From Tetragonia tetragonoides (Eukaryota; Streptophyta; Magnoliopsida; Caryophyllales; Aizoaceae): a stretch of 64,000 bases of DNA. Positions within the stretch are counted from its first letter, which is position 1. Each line of letters starts with the position of its first letter. The notes under the pieces are model-generated. The model was given only the letters and a program-made list of their open reading frames with translations. It had not been told where the DNA came from and made no database searches. A program made the translations under genes and the position numbers. Positions 49,166-59,947 of the stretch are shown here, piece after piece. The stretch spans positions 51,096,501 to 51,160,500 of the forward strand of contig CM076143.1 of the NCBI GenBank assembly GCA_038025085.1, in the 5' to 3' direction.

Positions 49166-49175
49166 CTATAAATAG
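49166..49175 (+). promoter_or_regulatory. TATA box of the 194-aa serine-rich-like gene
   Basis: CTATAAATAG is a textbook plant TATA box 129 bp before the ATG. It predicts a transcript start near 49200 and a CT-rich leader of about 105 nt. Confidence 0.8.
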
Positions 49176-49303
49176 ATGGCTCGAGTAAAGCTAGGTTTGC
49201 CAAATTAGCCAGCCAACAGCGGCTTACAAGAAATCCTCTCTCCTCTTCTCTTTTTCCTTCCCTCTCTTCAAACTTTCTCTCTCTTAAAAAACAACCACTA
49301 AAA

Positions 49304-49888
49304 ATGGCGGTTACATCTAGAAGATCAAGCGGACCAGTTCTAACAAGGTCTCTCTCACCTTCTGGAAGATTCCACACATCTTCCTCATCAGCCTTCGCTT
49401 CATCAACCTCAAGCACCTTCTCTTCTTCTCATCAATTTCTCCACAGAGCTTCATCTCCCACCCGTGTCAACCTCTTCTCATCCGGTTCATCTCCATCTCA
49501 ATCTGTCCGGTTCTCCATTGACAGGTCCACCTCGCCGAACCGGTCCATGACCGCTCAGCCGATCCACCGTCGACCGGCTACAACCGGTCCGAAGAAGACG
49601 TGTATGTGCTCTCCCACGAACCATCCCGGTTCGTTTCGGTGTAGTCTTCACAAGAACAACGGTTCGAGAAATCAACATCAACAACAGGCGACCGGACCGT
49701 ACCAGTCGAACCGGTTATATGCTCGTCGGTCTGCCATGACGAACTCGCTTGTGAGAATTGGAACGGTTGAAGGAGATCTGGTGAAACGAGCTTTGGCTGC
49801 TTTGATACGGCCGTCTTCTCACAGTCAACGAAGAAGAGCCGATTTTCAGCCTAGACCTAGCCGACTTTCGGTTATGTCGAAAGAATAA
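49304..49888 (+). CDS. Serine-rich protein-like, full-length family member (194 aa)
   Basis: Single exon. Residues 1-98 are low-complexity Ser/Thr/Pro/Arg. The core follows at C100, C102, C113 and H116 in CMCSPTNHPGSFRCSLH. Next come a Gln/Asn-rich linker, an amphipathic stretch (GDLVKRALAALIRPSSH) and a basic tail, RRRADFQPRPSRLSVMSKE. This is the longer layout of Arabidopsis At5g11090/At5g25280-type proteins and the likely closest relative of the ancestral form. The four small genes to the left keep only the core and tail blocks. A perfect TATA box and a CT-rich leader precede it. GC content is clearly higher than in the small paralogues. Function is unknown; a role with nucleic acid or zinc is speculation from the motif. 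Confidence 0.9.
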   Translation: MAVTSRRSSGPVLTRSLSPSGRFHTSSSSAFASSTSSTFSSSHQFLHRASSPTRVNLFSSGSSPSQSVRFSIDRSTSPNRSMTAQPIHRRPATTGPKKTCMCSPTNHPGSFRCSLHKNNGSRNQHQQQATGPYQSNRLYARRSAMTNSLVRIGTVEGDLVKRALAALIRPSSHSQRRRADFQPRPSRLSVMSKE

Positions 49889-50888
49889 GATGTTCAGTGA
49901 GTTCTTCTTATGGTTAGGGTTTTAATTGCAGATTTGCAGAGTTTTCTCTCTCCTAGGGTTTCAGAATCGAGGAGAGAGAAAATGCCGGTGGAAGGACTGA
50001 AGGATGGAGGCGTTTTTAAGAACTCCGGCGAGCGGAAATTCGAAAAGATGCAAGGATGAAGGAAAAACAGGGAAAAGAATTGTATATAGAAAAGTAGAAA
50101 AATATAGATAGTAATATGATGATGATCAAATGAAGTGAACATTTCAAGAGTTTTGGGACCTTGAAAGGACTTTTACTTGACTGATGATGAGATGACTAAC
50201 AATTTGACACTAAAATTAACCAGATACAGATCCAGATCCAAAATTCATCATCCGAAAACATTCGATTGTGTTTGGTTTGGTTTGGTTTGGTTCGGTTCAG
50301 TTGAGAGATGGTGTGTTACGTCATACGTCGTCGTTTGTGAGTTGTGAGATATTCGTTTGAGTTGAGATATGTGCCGTGAAGTCCGTCGTCACCGTTAAAC
50401 GACTCCGTTTGGGTTGGCGTTACTGGTTTGGTTTGATCCGTGACGTGAGGTATTTCTTTTCTTTTCTTTTTATTTATTTATATTGCTTCAGTTATTTTTA
50501 TTTATTTATTATGTTTATTTGATTTTCTAATTTATTTGTTTTTGTTGAGCAGATAAATAAATGGCAGAAATGATTGATTATGGACAGATTGGACTTAGAA
50601 ATGATTGGACCTATGCATTTGTAATGGATTTGGAGGGAAATCGGACATGGAAATAAATCAATAATTGCTTGAAAGAAAAAAAAAAGATAATACTAAAAAA
50701 TAATGAAAAATGATCATAAAAAGAAGGGTTGGATATAAAATTGAAGGTGGACCTAATGATATGGTTGAAAGTGCATTGTCAATTGTCAAGTAGGTGATGA
50801 TTTTGGTTTATTGAACCATAACAGCTGGACTTTGTGGTGATCAAGTATATGAAAATTCTAAGCACTAAATATAAATTATAGAACTAAA
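49889..50888. other. 3' flank of the 194-aa serine-rich-like gene
   Basis: No further gene is seen. A GGTTTGGTTTGGTTTGGTTC simple repeat lies at 50274-50296. Confidence 0.5.
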
Positions 50889-51190
50889 GGGCCGTTTGGT
50901 TAGGGATAATAATTAAAGGAGTAATATAGTAAATTAAAGTGTAAAATAGTAAGATGAAGTGGTGATGAGGCTATGAGGGTAATGATTAATGGGAGGTAAT
51001 GGAGAATATGAAGGAAAATGAGGGAAAATCATTACTTTAGGAGAAGGTGGGTTTTAATTATCCCACAAATGGGGGTAATCATTATTCTCTTTCTCACAAA
51101 ATCTAACCTCTATTATTTCACGTAGCTCACATTTTAGCCTAAAAATTCATTTCATTATCCCTTTAATCATTGCCCTCACCAAATGGCCTC
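50889..51190. mobile_element. Harbinger-like MITE
   Basis: Inverted ends GGGCCGTTTGGT / ACCAAATGGCC with TAAA on both sides (50885-50888 and 51191-51194). Arms share GGGATAATAATTAAAGG-like sequence. Confidence 0.75.
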
Positions 51191-51233
51191 TAAATAAAGT
51201 AAGTTGTGAAATACGTAAGTACTTTTAACACAA

Positions 51234-51335
51234 AAACTCGTATGAAGTGGCTTTAAGGTGAGATTCCTCTAATAAGCATAACGTTATGTTTAGTTATAGA
51301 GACGATCTCACTTTGAGGCGGCCTCATAAAAGACC
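51234..51335. mobile_element. Short palindromic MITE, same family as 24655-24760
   Basis: AAACTCGTATGAAGTGGC opposite GCGGCCTCATAAAAGAC, both with AAGGTGAGA-like inner arms. Confidence 0.65.
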
Positions 51336-51341
51336 TTTTAA

Positions 51342-51454
51342 TACTTTAATATGCTAGCAAGTTGCAAGTATGAATTGAAGAAAGGAAGGAAGCTTATACG
51401 GAGTACTTTAATATGCTAGCAAGTTGCAAGTATGAATTGAAGAAAGGAAGGAAG
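51342..51454. repeat. Tandem duplication, 62-bp period
   Basis: TACTTTAATATGCTAGCAAG and the following 31 bases occur at 51342 and again at 51404 with a short different spacer. Confidence 0.93.
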
Positions 51455-51769
51455 ATTGAGGAAGGGGTTTCTAAATTGCTTTGGAATAAAGCAAAATTTG
51501 GAGCTTTGGTCATGGGTACTACTTTGTATTTGATGAGTCAAAAAGGAGCATTCTTTTGGAATTGACCCATTCGTTAAGGAGTAGTTGGGACTTGGGAGAC
51601 CTTTGACTCTATTTGGCTTGGCCCCTAGGCAATGGAATGGTTGAAGAACCTTAGCTACATATGCAGTATGAGTATTTTTCTTTGGATTGTGAGTTGTGTA
51701 AGGCCAAAATCAAATTACAAAGAGAAAATGAGAGCACTTGCATTGTGCATACAAAGACATGTTTCTCAC

Positions 51770-51902
51770 GCAACAAAAACTCTCAAACCGTATTAGTTAC
51801 CAGTTTTTTTTGTTTGTTTTTCGAATAGCAAAGAAGAATGACGCAACAGAAACTCTCAAACAGTAGTTGCCATTTTTTTTGTTTGTTTTACGAATAGCAA
51901 AG
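51770..51902. repeat. Imperfect tandem duplication, about 72-bp period
   Basis: ACGCAACA.AAACTCTCAAAC ... TTTGTTTGTTTTNCGAATAGCAAAGA occurs twice in direct orientation. Confidence 0.85.
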
Positions 51903-52837
51903 ATACTTTTCTCTTTGAAGGAAGTGAGATTTGAACCAACTCAAACTTGCTGGTAATTGTCGTCAATGAGTAATTATATTGTGTATGTTTCAATATGTTT
52001 ATGCTAACAAATAACAATTACAAATCACATTGACATTTTCATCACTATCTAGATTTCAATTCGAAAGCTGAATTAATAATAAAGAACCTATTGTGAGTAA
52101 CAAGTAATATTCGTAATCATAATGGTGCAAATTAGTCTAAACTCTAACGAGTAGTAACGTTATATAGAAGTGATGGTGTATCATTCCCCTCGGAAAAAAA
52201 AAAAAAAGTGATGGTGTATCAAACAAGATATTGGCAGTCGAAAGAACATTTTGTGTCATTGACTTTAATGGATGATTCTATTTGTAATAAGTTAATCATA
52301 CAATGAAGATTTACTAGAGTATAAGAAATGCAACTCCCAGACCCATGCAGTTTACTGTATGCGCATGTATATTCTATTTCCCAGGCTAGAAAAAGAAGAT
52401 CTAGGGTAAAAATTGTAGAATATATACTGATGAAGCACATATAAACGGGCAATACTAGTACTTGGAGATGCGAGGCAAAACAATGTGCCACACTGTGGCC
52501 TTCCCTGTACAAATTCTGTAACCCAACAAGCTGGTCCTAATAATATTTGCTGAAGAAGAATCTAATTCCCTTTGCTTTTGATTTTCGGATTGATTTTTCC
52601 AAAGAACTTGTCCTCATATATATGTGCAATTGGACCAAACCTGAAAGGAAACCAGTGGGCTGGTGTAGATGCTGACTCGTAAAGCCGTTTACTCATGGAT
52701 TTTAGACAAGATTTCTGACTTTAGTCTTCAACACTACTAATCTAATGATTCGGATATTGAAATACAATATCGGAAATTTCGGATACACGATTTTCAGATA
52801 TTCAAAATTTCGGGTATCCGGGTATGAACAGCCGTAG

Positions 52838-52910
52838 TCATGGGTGGTCTGAATCGAACGTACGACCCTTTGGGTAAAATAAAGAATTACAGACCATTGA
52901 GCTACTGTGT
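52838..52910 (-). mobile_element. tRNA-like SINE fragment nested in a CGGATATCCG-rich repeat
   Basis: Minus strand has TAGCTCAATGGTCTG (box A-like) and CGTTCGATTCAGACC (box B-like). No cloverleaf closes. The surrounding 52747-53144 is rich in TTCGGATATCCGA words and ends GAACAACCCTA, like a hAT-derived repeat. Confidence 0.55.
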
Positions 52911-53725
52911 ATACTTATGAAATATAAGCGCATCTTATTTATTTATTCCTTATTTCGGATTTTTGGATATCCGAAATATTTGAAAATTTCAGAATCTGGT
53001 ATCCAAACCCGAACCCGAAAAGTCGAGTATCCGATTTTCGGAAATCCGAAATCTCAGATATCCGATAATTCGGATAGTTTCGGATCGGATTTTCGAGTTT
53101 TCTGATATTTTGATCGGATTCGGATATTTTTGAACAACCCTATTTGATGCCATCAAAATCTATCTGCGTCAGTCTATTTCCTTTCATTTTTAGCTTTAAA
53201 TTGTTTGCTACAAGGGTGTATGCAATATCCGCCAAATTACATACATCCGATAAGTTAATCAGTAGATAAAGTTATTCTCCCTATATAAATAAATATTCAA
53301 ACCTACAACAACGAGGTTGTGAGAGTGGTTGGTTACTGGTTATGTTCTCACCTTATTCTCATCGATCTATTTTATCTTTGTCCGGAAAAGAATGTACCCC
53401 AAGTTATACACACGGCCGGGTAGCCGGCAGGGGAAGAGGTGTAAATGGTTATTTTAGTGGCGTTACTTATTAGCAAATCTGTGAGTGTATATTCCATGGA
53501 CCTAATTATTGAATTAAATTGACTTTGGGGTTACATTGACAAGGATCTGATGCTCACTGACTAGGATGAAAGCCAAAAGCTATTCACTTTGTTTGGGCTC
53601 TTCTCTATTGGCAAAATATCTAAGCTAATTTCCGGCTTCTGATCACCAAGTGCTAGCCAAATTTGCCATTAACATATGAGTGTGTTTCTTGTTAGACCAA
53701 ACTGCATACGGAGTATTATATAATA

Positions 53726-53980
53726 CTCCCTTCGTTTTATGAAGATGTTTACATTAGCTTTTTCACAATCTTCAATGCACCAGTTTGACCGTATATAATT
53801 GTAATTATATGCATATATAGATTATAAAATTATAATTTTTCAAAAGTATTCTTTAAAATAAATCTAACAATACCATTTTTACATTATAAATATTTGTATT
53901 TTTTCACTAATTCATAGTCAAAGTTTGTAAACTTTAACCTTGAAAAATGAAGTGTAAACATCTTGTTGAAACAGATTAAG
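53726..53980. mobile_element. Stowaway-like MITE
   Basis: CTCCCTTCGTTTTATG start, inverted GATGTTTACA/TGTAAACATC arms, TA at both edges (53724-53725, 53981-53982). Confidence 0.75.
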
Positions 53981-56789
53981 TACTAGATTACTAAATCATT
54001 ACTGTTCTGGTTGCTTGAGTGATCATGATAACAAGCAACGCCATTGATTAACTATACATAATGACGTTGTCTCAAAGGAAAAAAACTATACATAATGATT
54101 TCAAATATGCCTTTGATATGCACCAAAAGACCATATACGATATACCTATTCATGTTAATAAGCCTTCAGATAGTATATAAGCTTAGCAAAGTTTTCCCGT
54201 TCTTTTATAAGATTTGTGATTTGTCACAAGAAGCGTGTAATCCGTGTATCATCTTTTATTAACGCATTAAGCATAGGTTCCAATAGTATAAGCTACTTTT
54301 TTCAAAAACTTAAACTTGAGTTTGCTGATAGAGCAAGTATTGTGTGAAACCAATATTTAAAAATACGGGGCCACTTATTATGAGGGGTGATACTTGTTTC
54401 GCTAACTAGTCATCATTGTCTATTTGTTGTCCGAAAATTACGGTAAGATCATCTTATACAAATTTTTGAATTATTAGTATCTAGCAAGCTGTTGAACATT
54501 AATTAATAACCATATGCAATTAAACTTCAAAAAAAGTTATTCATACTAAGATAAAAGTTTACTCTGAATTACACACATAGTACACTTGGACACCATCCAA
54601 GTTAAGACATTGTTAAAATTACATCACAAATGTACCGTTTTAAGTATTAGGTTCCATTCAAGTGGCTCTTTTCTTCCTGGCCTAGTTGCCCCTCTATATA
54701 AGTAGCTGAAAAATGGGTCTTATATATAGAATTGAAACAATGACGTTTTTGGTTGCTTAGCCTCTATTCCTAACTCGGATAAGAACAAGTAGATGTGTAG
54801 ATGATGCAGAGCAATCATTGAGGTTATTAAGTTTGCCAAGAGATTTCTTTAATATGTTTCCTTTTCACGTAATTTTTAAACTTATTACGGGTAGTATTTT
54901 TTCTTTTGATTTATCCACTATCTAGTGACCCTACTATGTATTCCCTACCTAGATGGCTCTTCCCTACTTAATGCATGCCCTTCGTCTCATCTCATTGTTT
55001 GTAATTTATAATTCAATGATTAACTTTTCTTTTAAAAATTATTATTCAGTTGAGTAGAGTTCAGGTCACTTCAGTGGAGTCCAGATCAGTTCAGTGAAAA
55101 AAAAAATACTCTAAATGAGTTGCAGGCTGGTAGATGGATGCAGTGATGTTGCGAACTTTTAAAGTAATTAAGGTTAAGATATCAATCTCATGATTAAGGT
55201 TAATTAAGATCAAAATTGATGACACAATAGGTTATTACTTGTTGTATAAAAACACTAATGAACTTTATCCATAGGATTGAACTTCTTTCTTATTGAAGTT
55301 AACACCATATATACTTATGATCCCAACAACATGATCCATTAACACTCTCCACTCTCAAGCAATATACCTTATCCAAAGTCATGCTTAAAAAAGATAAATG
55401 ATGGAGGTTGTTCAGTTTAATGTCCCTACATCATAAGCCAAATTGTAGGAGAAAGGTGTAAGGCAAGAAGTGGGACAAAAGTGAGGATAAGGTGGGAGCA
55501 TAAGTAGTAAGTGTCTTTATCATCATCTATATAGGGAGAATAAAACCTCATTTATCATCATCTATATAAGGAGAATAAGGTGAATTGACTTGCCCGGTGT
55601 GTGTGGTTTACGGACTAAAAACAGTGGAACAAAAGTGTCTAGTGTGGTTGCCCATACACTCATATGATATGCTAATTAGATCGCAATCAATCAATGGAAC
55701 AAGGTGACAAAGGCCCATGTGCTGGGGCATCATCTATGACTATGCCCCCCCAGAAATTAAGAGGATAAGGATCAAATAACCACGCTCCAATGATCCCTTT
55801 GCCTTTTTTTGTTCTATATATGTTTGAGCTTTCTATTTAGCATGAGTTGGCATTTGACAATCTGATTAGGAGTTATGTACTTTATTGTCATCTTGTGCAA
55901 ATGTGCAATTAACTTCAACATTTCATGATGTGACTTTATGTTATTATGTACTATAATTGTAAAGGGCTCTAATTTCATAGGACTAATGTCCATCATTATT
56001 AGCAAAGCAATTACCCTAATTGGAGAAGATAAGATATGTTGGAATTCCTTGTTTGCTCGTAGATTAATATCTCTTGTTGCAACTTGCAAGTGGCCAACTA
56101 CACTGAAGTTAAGATAATATCTCTAACATTAGTCAAACATTATTATTCATGTGTTTATGAAGGAGTACATCTTTGTAAGCAAGGTTTTTCCTTCATTCTC
56201 CTAAAAAAAGAAAGAAAGAAACAAGGAAAAAAAGAAGTATGCCTAGTTAACTTAATTGGTAAATTATATTGAAGTTATGTTCAAGACATAGGGCCAAAAT
56301 TTATCTATAAATATGTTTTGTTCAGTTCCGTTCAATTTATTCAGTGCGTTTTAGGCGAAAAGAATAAAGCCACAAAAAAAAGAATTCGTCAACTTATGAA
56401 GTAGATGCTACAATTTTTGTCTTAGTTGCAACACTAATACAAGATGAAACTTAAGAATCTAATGTTTGCCGAAAATTTAAGTTGATGGTATCAAAATCAT
56501 GTGAACCTAATAAGACAACAATTTGATATGCTTCTCCACAATATTGGGGGTAGTGTTGGAGGGATTGTCATTTGTCTCCATGGATGAGTGGTGGAAGATT
56601 TTTTTGTTGAAATAAATGATGAATGTATAGATCGAAGGATGCAAATATCAGATTGAAACAAGTATATATCTTACAAAAGGGGAAAAGAAAACACATTAGA
56701 AATATAGCAAAGCCTTTCAATGGATGATTTTTTTTTTTTTTGATAGGAAATTTATGATTTTTCATGACTTATAAAATAATTCAAAAACT
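53981..56789. other. Intergenic, nothing recognised
   Basis: AT-rich; only short frames without motifs. Confidence 0.55.
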
Positions 56790-57196
56790 TGTGTGAACTT
56801 AGTCCATGGTGGATCAATATTTGGAGTCACCCTTTAGTTCACCTAGAGCCACCCCCTCTAATAGTGGAGCCACCCCTCAAATTTATACTTGGCACCACCC
56901 CTACTTCAGCCAAAGCCACCCCTAGAATTTATACTTGGCACCACCCCTACTTCACCTGGAGCCACCCCCTACTTCACCTGGAGCCACTCCTCAAAATTAC
57001 TTCACGTGGAGCCACCCCCTATTTCACCTGGAGCTACCCCCTACTTTACCTACACCCACCTTCTACTTCACCTGGAGCTACCTCCTTAAAATTACTTCAC
57101 CTGGAGCCACCCCCTTACTTCACCTGGAGCCACCCCCTACTTTACCTGGTCCCATCCCTCAAAATTACTTAGTCCACAGTGGACTAAGTCCACACA
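56790..57196. repeat. C-rich minisatellite between inverted flanks
   Basis: 56830-57165 repeats CACCTGGAGCCACCCCCTA-like units of about 21-22 bp, with some longer variants containing AAATTTATACTTGG or CTCAAAATTA. Outer flanks 56790-56813 and 57173-57196 are inverted copies (TGTGTGAACTTAGTCC / GGACTAAGTCCACACA). Any reading frame here is a by-product of the repeat. Confidence 0.85.
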
Positions 57197-57713
57197 AAAC
57201 ATGCTGATAAAAATAAATAAATGTTGTTCATGAGTATGTAAAATGGTTACAAATTTTCTATGGTGATTTGGATCTACGTCCAAATTTTATGGAGCCTTTT
57301 GCAGGGTATTTGAACGCTGGATGGGCTGGGGTGGCGATGAAATGGGTTTTTTATAAATCCATTTATTGGTTTACATCTCAGTCTCTACATATTGGGCTAA
57401 CTTCTCACGCAGGCTCGTAGCGTTTCACCGTACTATGGCCTATGGGCTTGTTGAATAAGAGAGCCTTGTGACATCTCGATCCAAACTAACTGACAGTCTC
57501 TAATTTCCTTTTCCGTTGTTGGATTGAACCAGCCCAATTTTATATATTTTTTTTCTTTTCGCTGTTAAGCATGAAGCCTTGGCTAGTTTTTCTTTTTTTC
57601 GTTTGGCAAGGTTTCTGTTAAAGGGCACCTCGCAATGCATGTCTCAGGTATTCCGCAATGCTTCCTAGGAAAAAGTGTATAAGTTGTAATTTGTTTATTA
57701 TTAGTGCCCTGTA

Positions 57714-57870
57714 TTTTTTGTCGTCTTCATATGACCATTTTGCATTTCGTTTCTTTCCTCATTCTGTATTTCATTTTGTCTCACATTTTGTTTCATTATC
57801 CGTGTCATTTCATTTCGTTCCGTGCCAGTTCCTTTTCTTTTCTCACCGTCCTGTTAAAGAGAATAGGGCC
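57714..57870. mobile_element. GGCYCTGTTC-family MITE copy
   Basis: GTGCCCTGTATTTTTTGTCG start, TCACATTTTGTTTC and CACCGTCCTGTTAAAG end match the family. TTA precedes it; the right edge is approximate. Confidence 0.6.
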
Positions 57871-59947
57871 AACCAACCGTGGAACTACCTCTTAGGTAAA
57901 GCCTCCGCTAGTTTGAGCATTGGGGTGGCGAGTTTATGTTAACAATATGTCAATGATCTTCATTTAAATATGAGTAACAACATCAACATATTCAATTATC
58001 AAAAAAAAACAAAATAAAAAAACACATAACATCAATAAGCTGATTAGTTGCTTTTAGATTAAAGTAATAGTTTTTATATTTCAATTACTACGTTCACCCT
58101 CTGTTACTATACAGTTAATTAGATGATTTCAACTTTCAGTTCCGGAAACAGTTTATATCTGAATATATGCTATCCATAGAAGCTTTTTAATTTTAGCTAG
58201 TTAAACAGCTAATTTGTTACCATCTTATAAAAATCTTAGCAATTTTCTGTTAACTTTTTACCATATTCTAACTTTTCAGCTAGCAAACCAACTAGTTATG
58301 CCAAACATACCGAAAGTCTTTGCATTAATACACAAAATGAAACAAAGGAGTCACGTTTTGACAGTAGTCACCTCACGAAACAAAGGAGTCACGTATAAAC
58401 TTAATACACTTTTTTATGTCTTTTATCGCTCTTCTATTCTGTTATTCGGTGTTGGTAATAATCTTTTATTTATTTATTTATTTATAAATTCATCTGAATT
58501 ACGGATAAACAAAATAAGTGTCTTACTCGTTACTTATTTTATTTTAACATTTTGTGGAATGCTGTATAATATTTTGATATGGAGACAAAAAATCCGAGGT
58601 ATCGGTGGCATTGCCGGCGGGTTTGGCCTAGGGTGGTTCACTTGATTGTTGTCTGTGGTTAAACATGTGATCTTGATTTGATAACTTGTGAGTCTTGTGT
58701 TTGTATTAATTAATATAAAAACATAACGTTCATAGGCTTCACTTTCCTTAATTTTGGGCTCATGTCAGTAAAAATCAATAAAACAAACAAAGCCACAAGC
58801 ATGCATGTTGCATATGATATGAATCTATCCCATCTCTTCACGATTCACTTGATCTGATCTGGGTCATAATACCTAAATCCAAATCATGCCCCCCTATGTC
58901 TCGAGATTCTCAAATACCAGATCTTTCAACCATACCTGCTCAATAAATTACAAGTATGGAAGGAAAGGTGGAGAGAGTATTATGAAACAGATGATATTCA
59001 TGCTTTGTTTCACTTTATAATACCTAAGTTATTGAAATGAAATAAACAAAATTGAAGTAAACTGAATTTGAATAAATTAAATTGAATTGAAATAGACTGA
59101 ATTGTAAACAAAAGAGAACGCAACTTGATAGCCTTACTCTCCCAACCTTACTCCCCCAGCCTTACTCCCCATTTGTATTTTGGGAAAAGCATATTGCTTT
59201 GTGACCTATTCAAATTCTTAAGTTTTTGGGATTACTTTTAACAAGTGATTTAATGCAAAATAACCAAACTGCTTATGGTCTGCGAAAAAGCCTCAAGTTT
59301 AAGGGGTCTCAAATCTAAACTTCTGATACCAATTTTCAAATTATTGAGCAGTTAATTTAGTGAACACTTACCATTAACATCAACAATCAAAAGAAAAAGA
59401 AAAGTACTATACGTGTATAACTAATCACAGAAGAGTAGATGTGGGTATGAAAATATAAAAATTACAGAAATGAACTTGATGAGAAATTGATAATTCTTTT
59501 ATCTTTGTCCTGATTTAGTTAGGCTCTTAATCTTAAATCTTACACATTAAATTAGTACTACGAGTACAAAAATCATGTATCACACTCTAAGATCCTCATT
59601 ACTCAATTTACACTCAAAATGAAAGTGTACTTACCATTTCTTATCAAATTCTTTCCCCACCTTCTAAAACAAAAAAAGGAAGAGATTTTGTTCCCACATA
59701 AATTGATGCTCACCCTGAAACCCTGAGCGATTGTATAGATGCGAGTGGCCCCTACTTTTTTCTCATTCATAAGACACCTCGTTTCCTTTCCTCTGCTTTT
59801 TTGTCACCCTTCTTTTGCTTTGATGAGCTCAAAGACATCACCTTTGTCTTGAGAGCTCATCAAATCAAAAACCCTCAAAAACCCACAAAAACCCAGAAAT
59901 CATAACTCTATAAAAATAGAAAAACTTTGAGATAAAAATCAAAAACA
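57871..59947. other. Intergenic and promoter of the NFD4-like gene
   Basis: A 143-codon frame at 58214 is low-complexity and unsupported. 59021-59110 is a degenerate AATTGAAT-rich stretch. No clear TATA box was identified before 59948. Confidence 0.5.

Noticed and set aside
52838..52910. Possible tRNA gene on the minus strand
   Set aside because: Box A and box B words are present but no acceptor or anticodon stem closes; better explained as a SINE fragment.
56789..57207. Overlapping plus-strand frames rich in His-Leu-Glu-Pro
   Set aside because: Translation of the minisatellite; all frames stay open because the unit lacks stops.
58214..58645. 143-codon plus-strand frame
   Set aside because: AT-rich, contains a TTTA simple repeat, no motif and no splice or promoter support.
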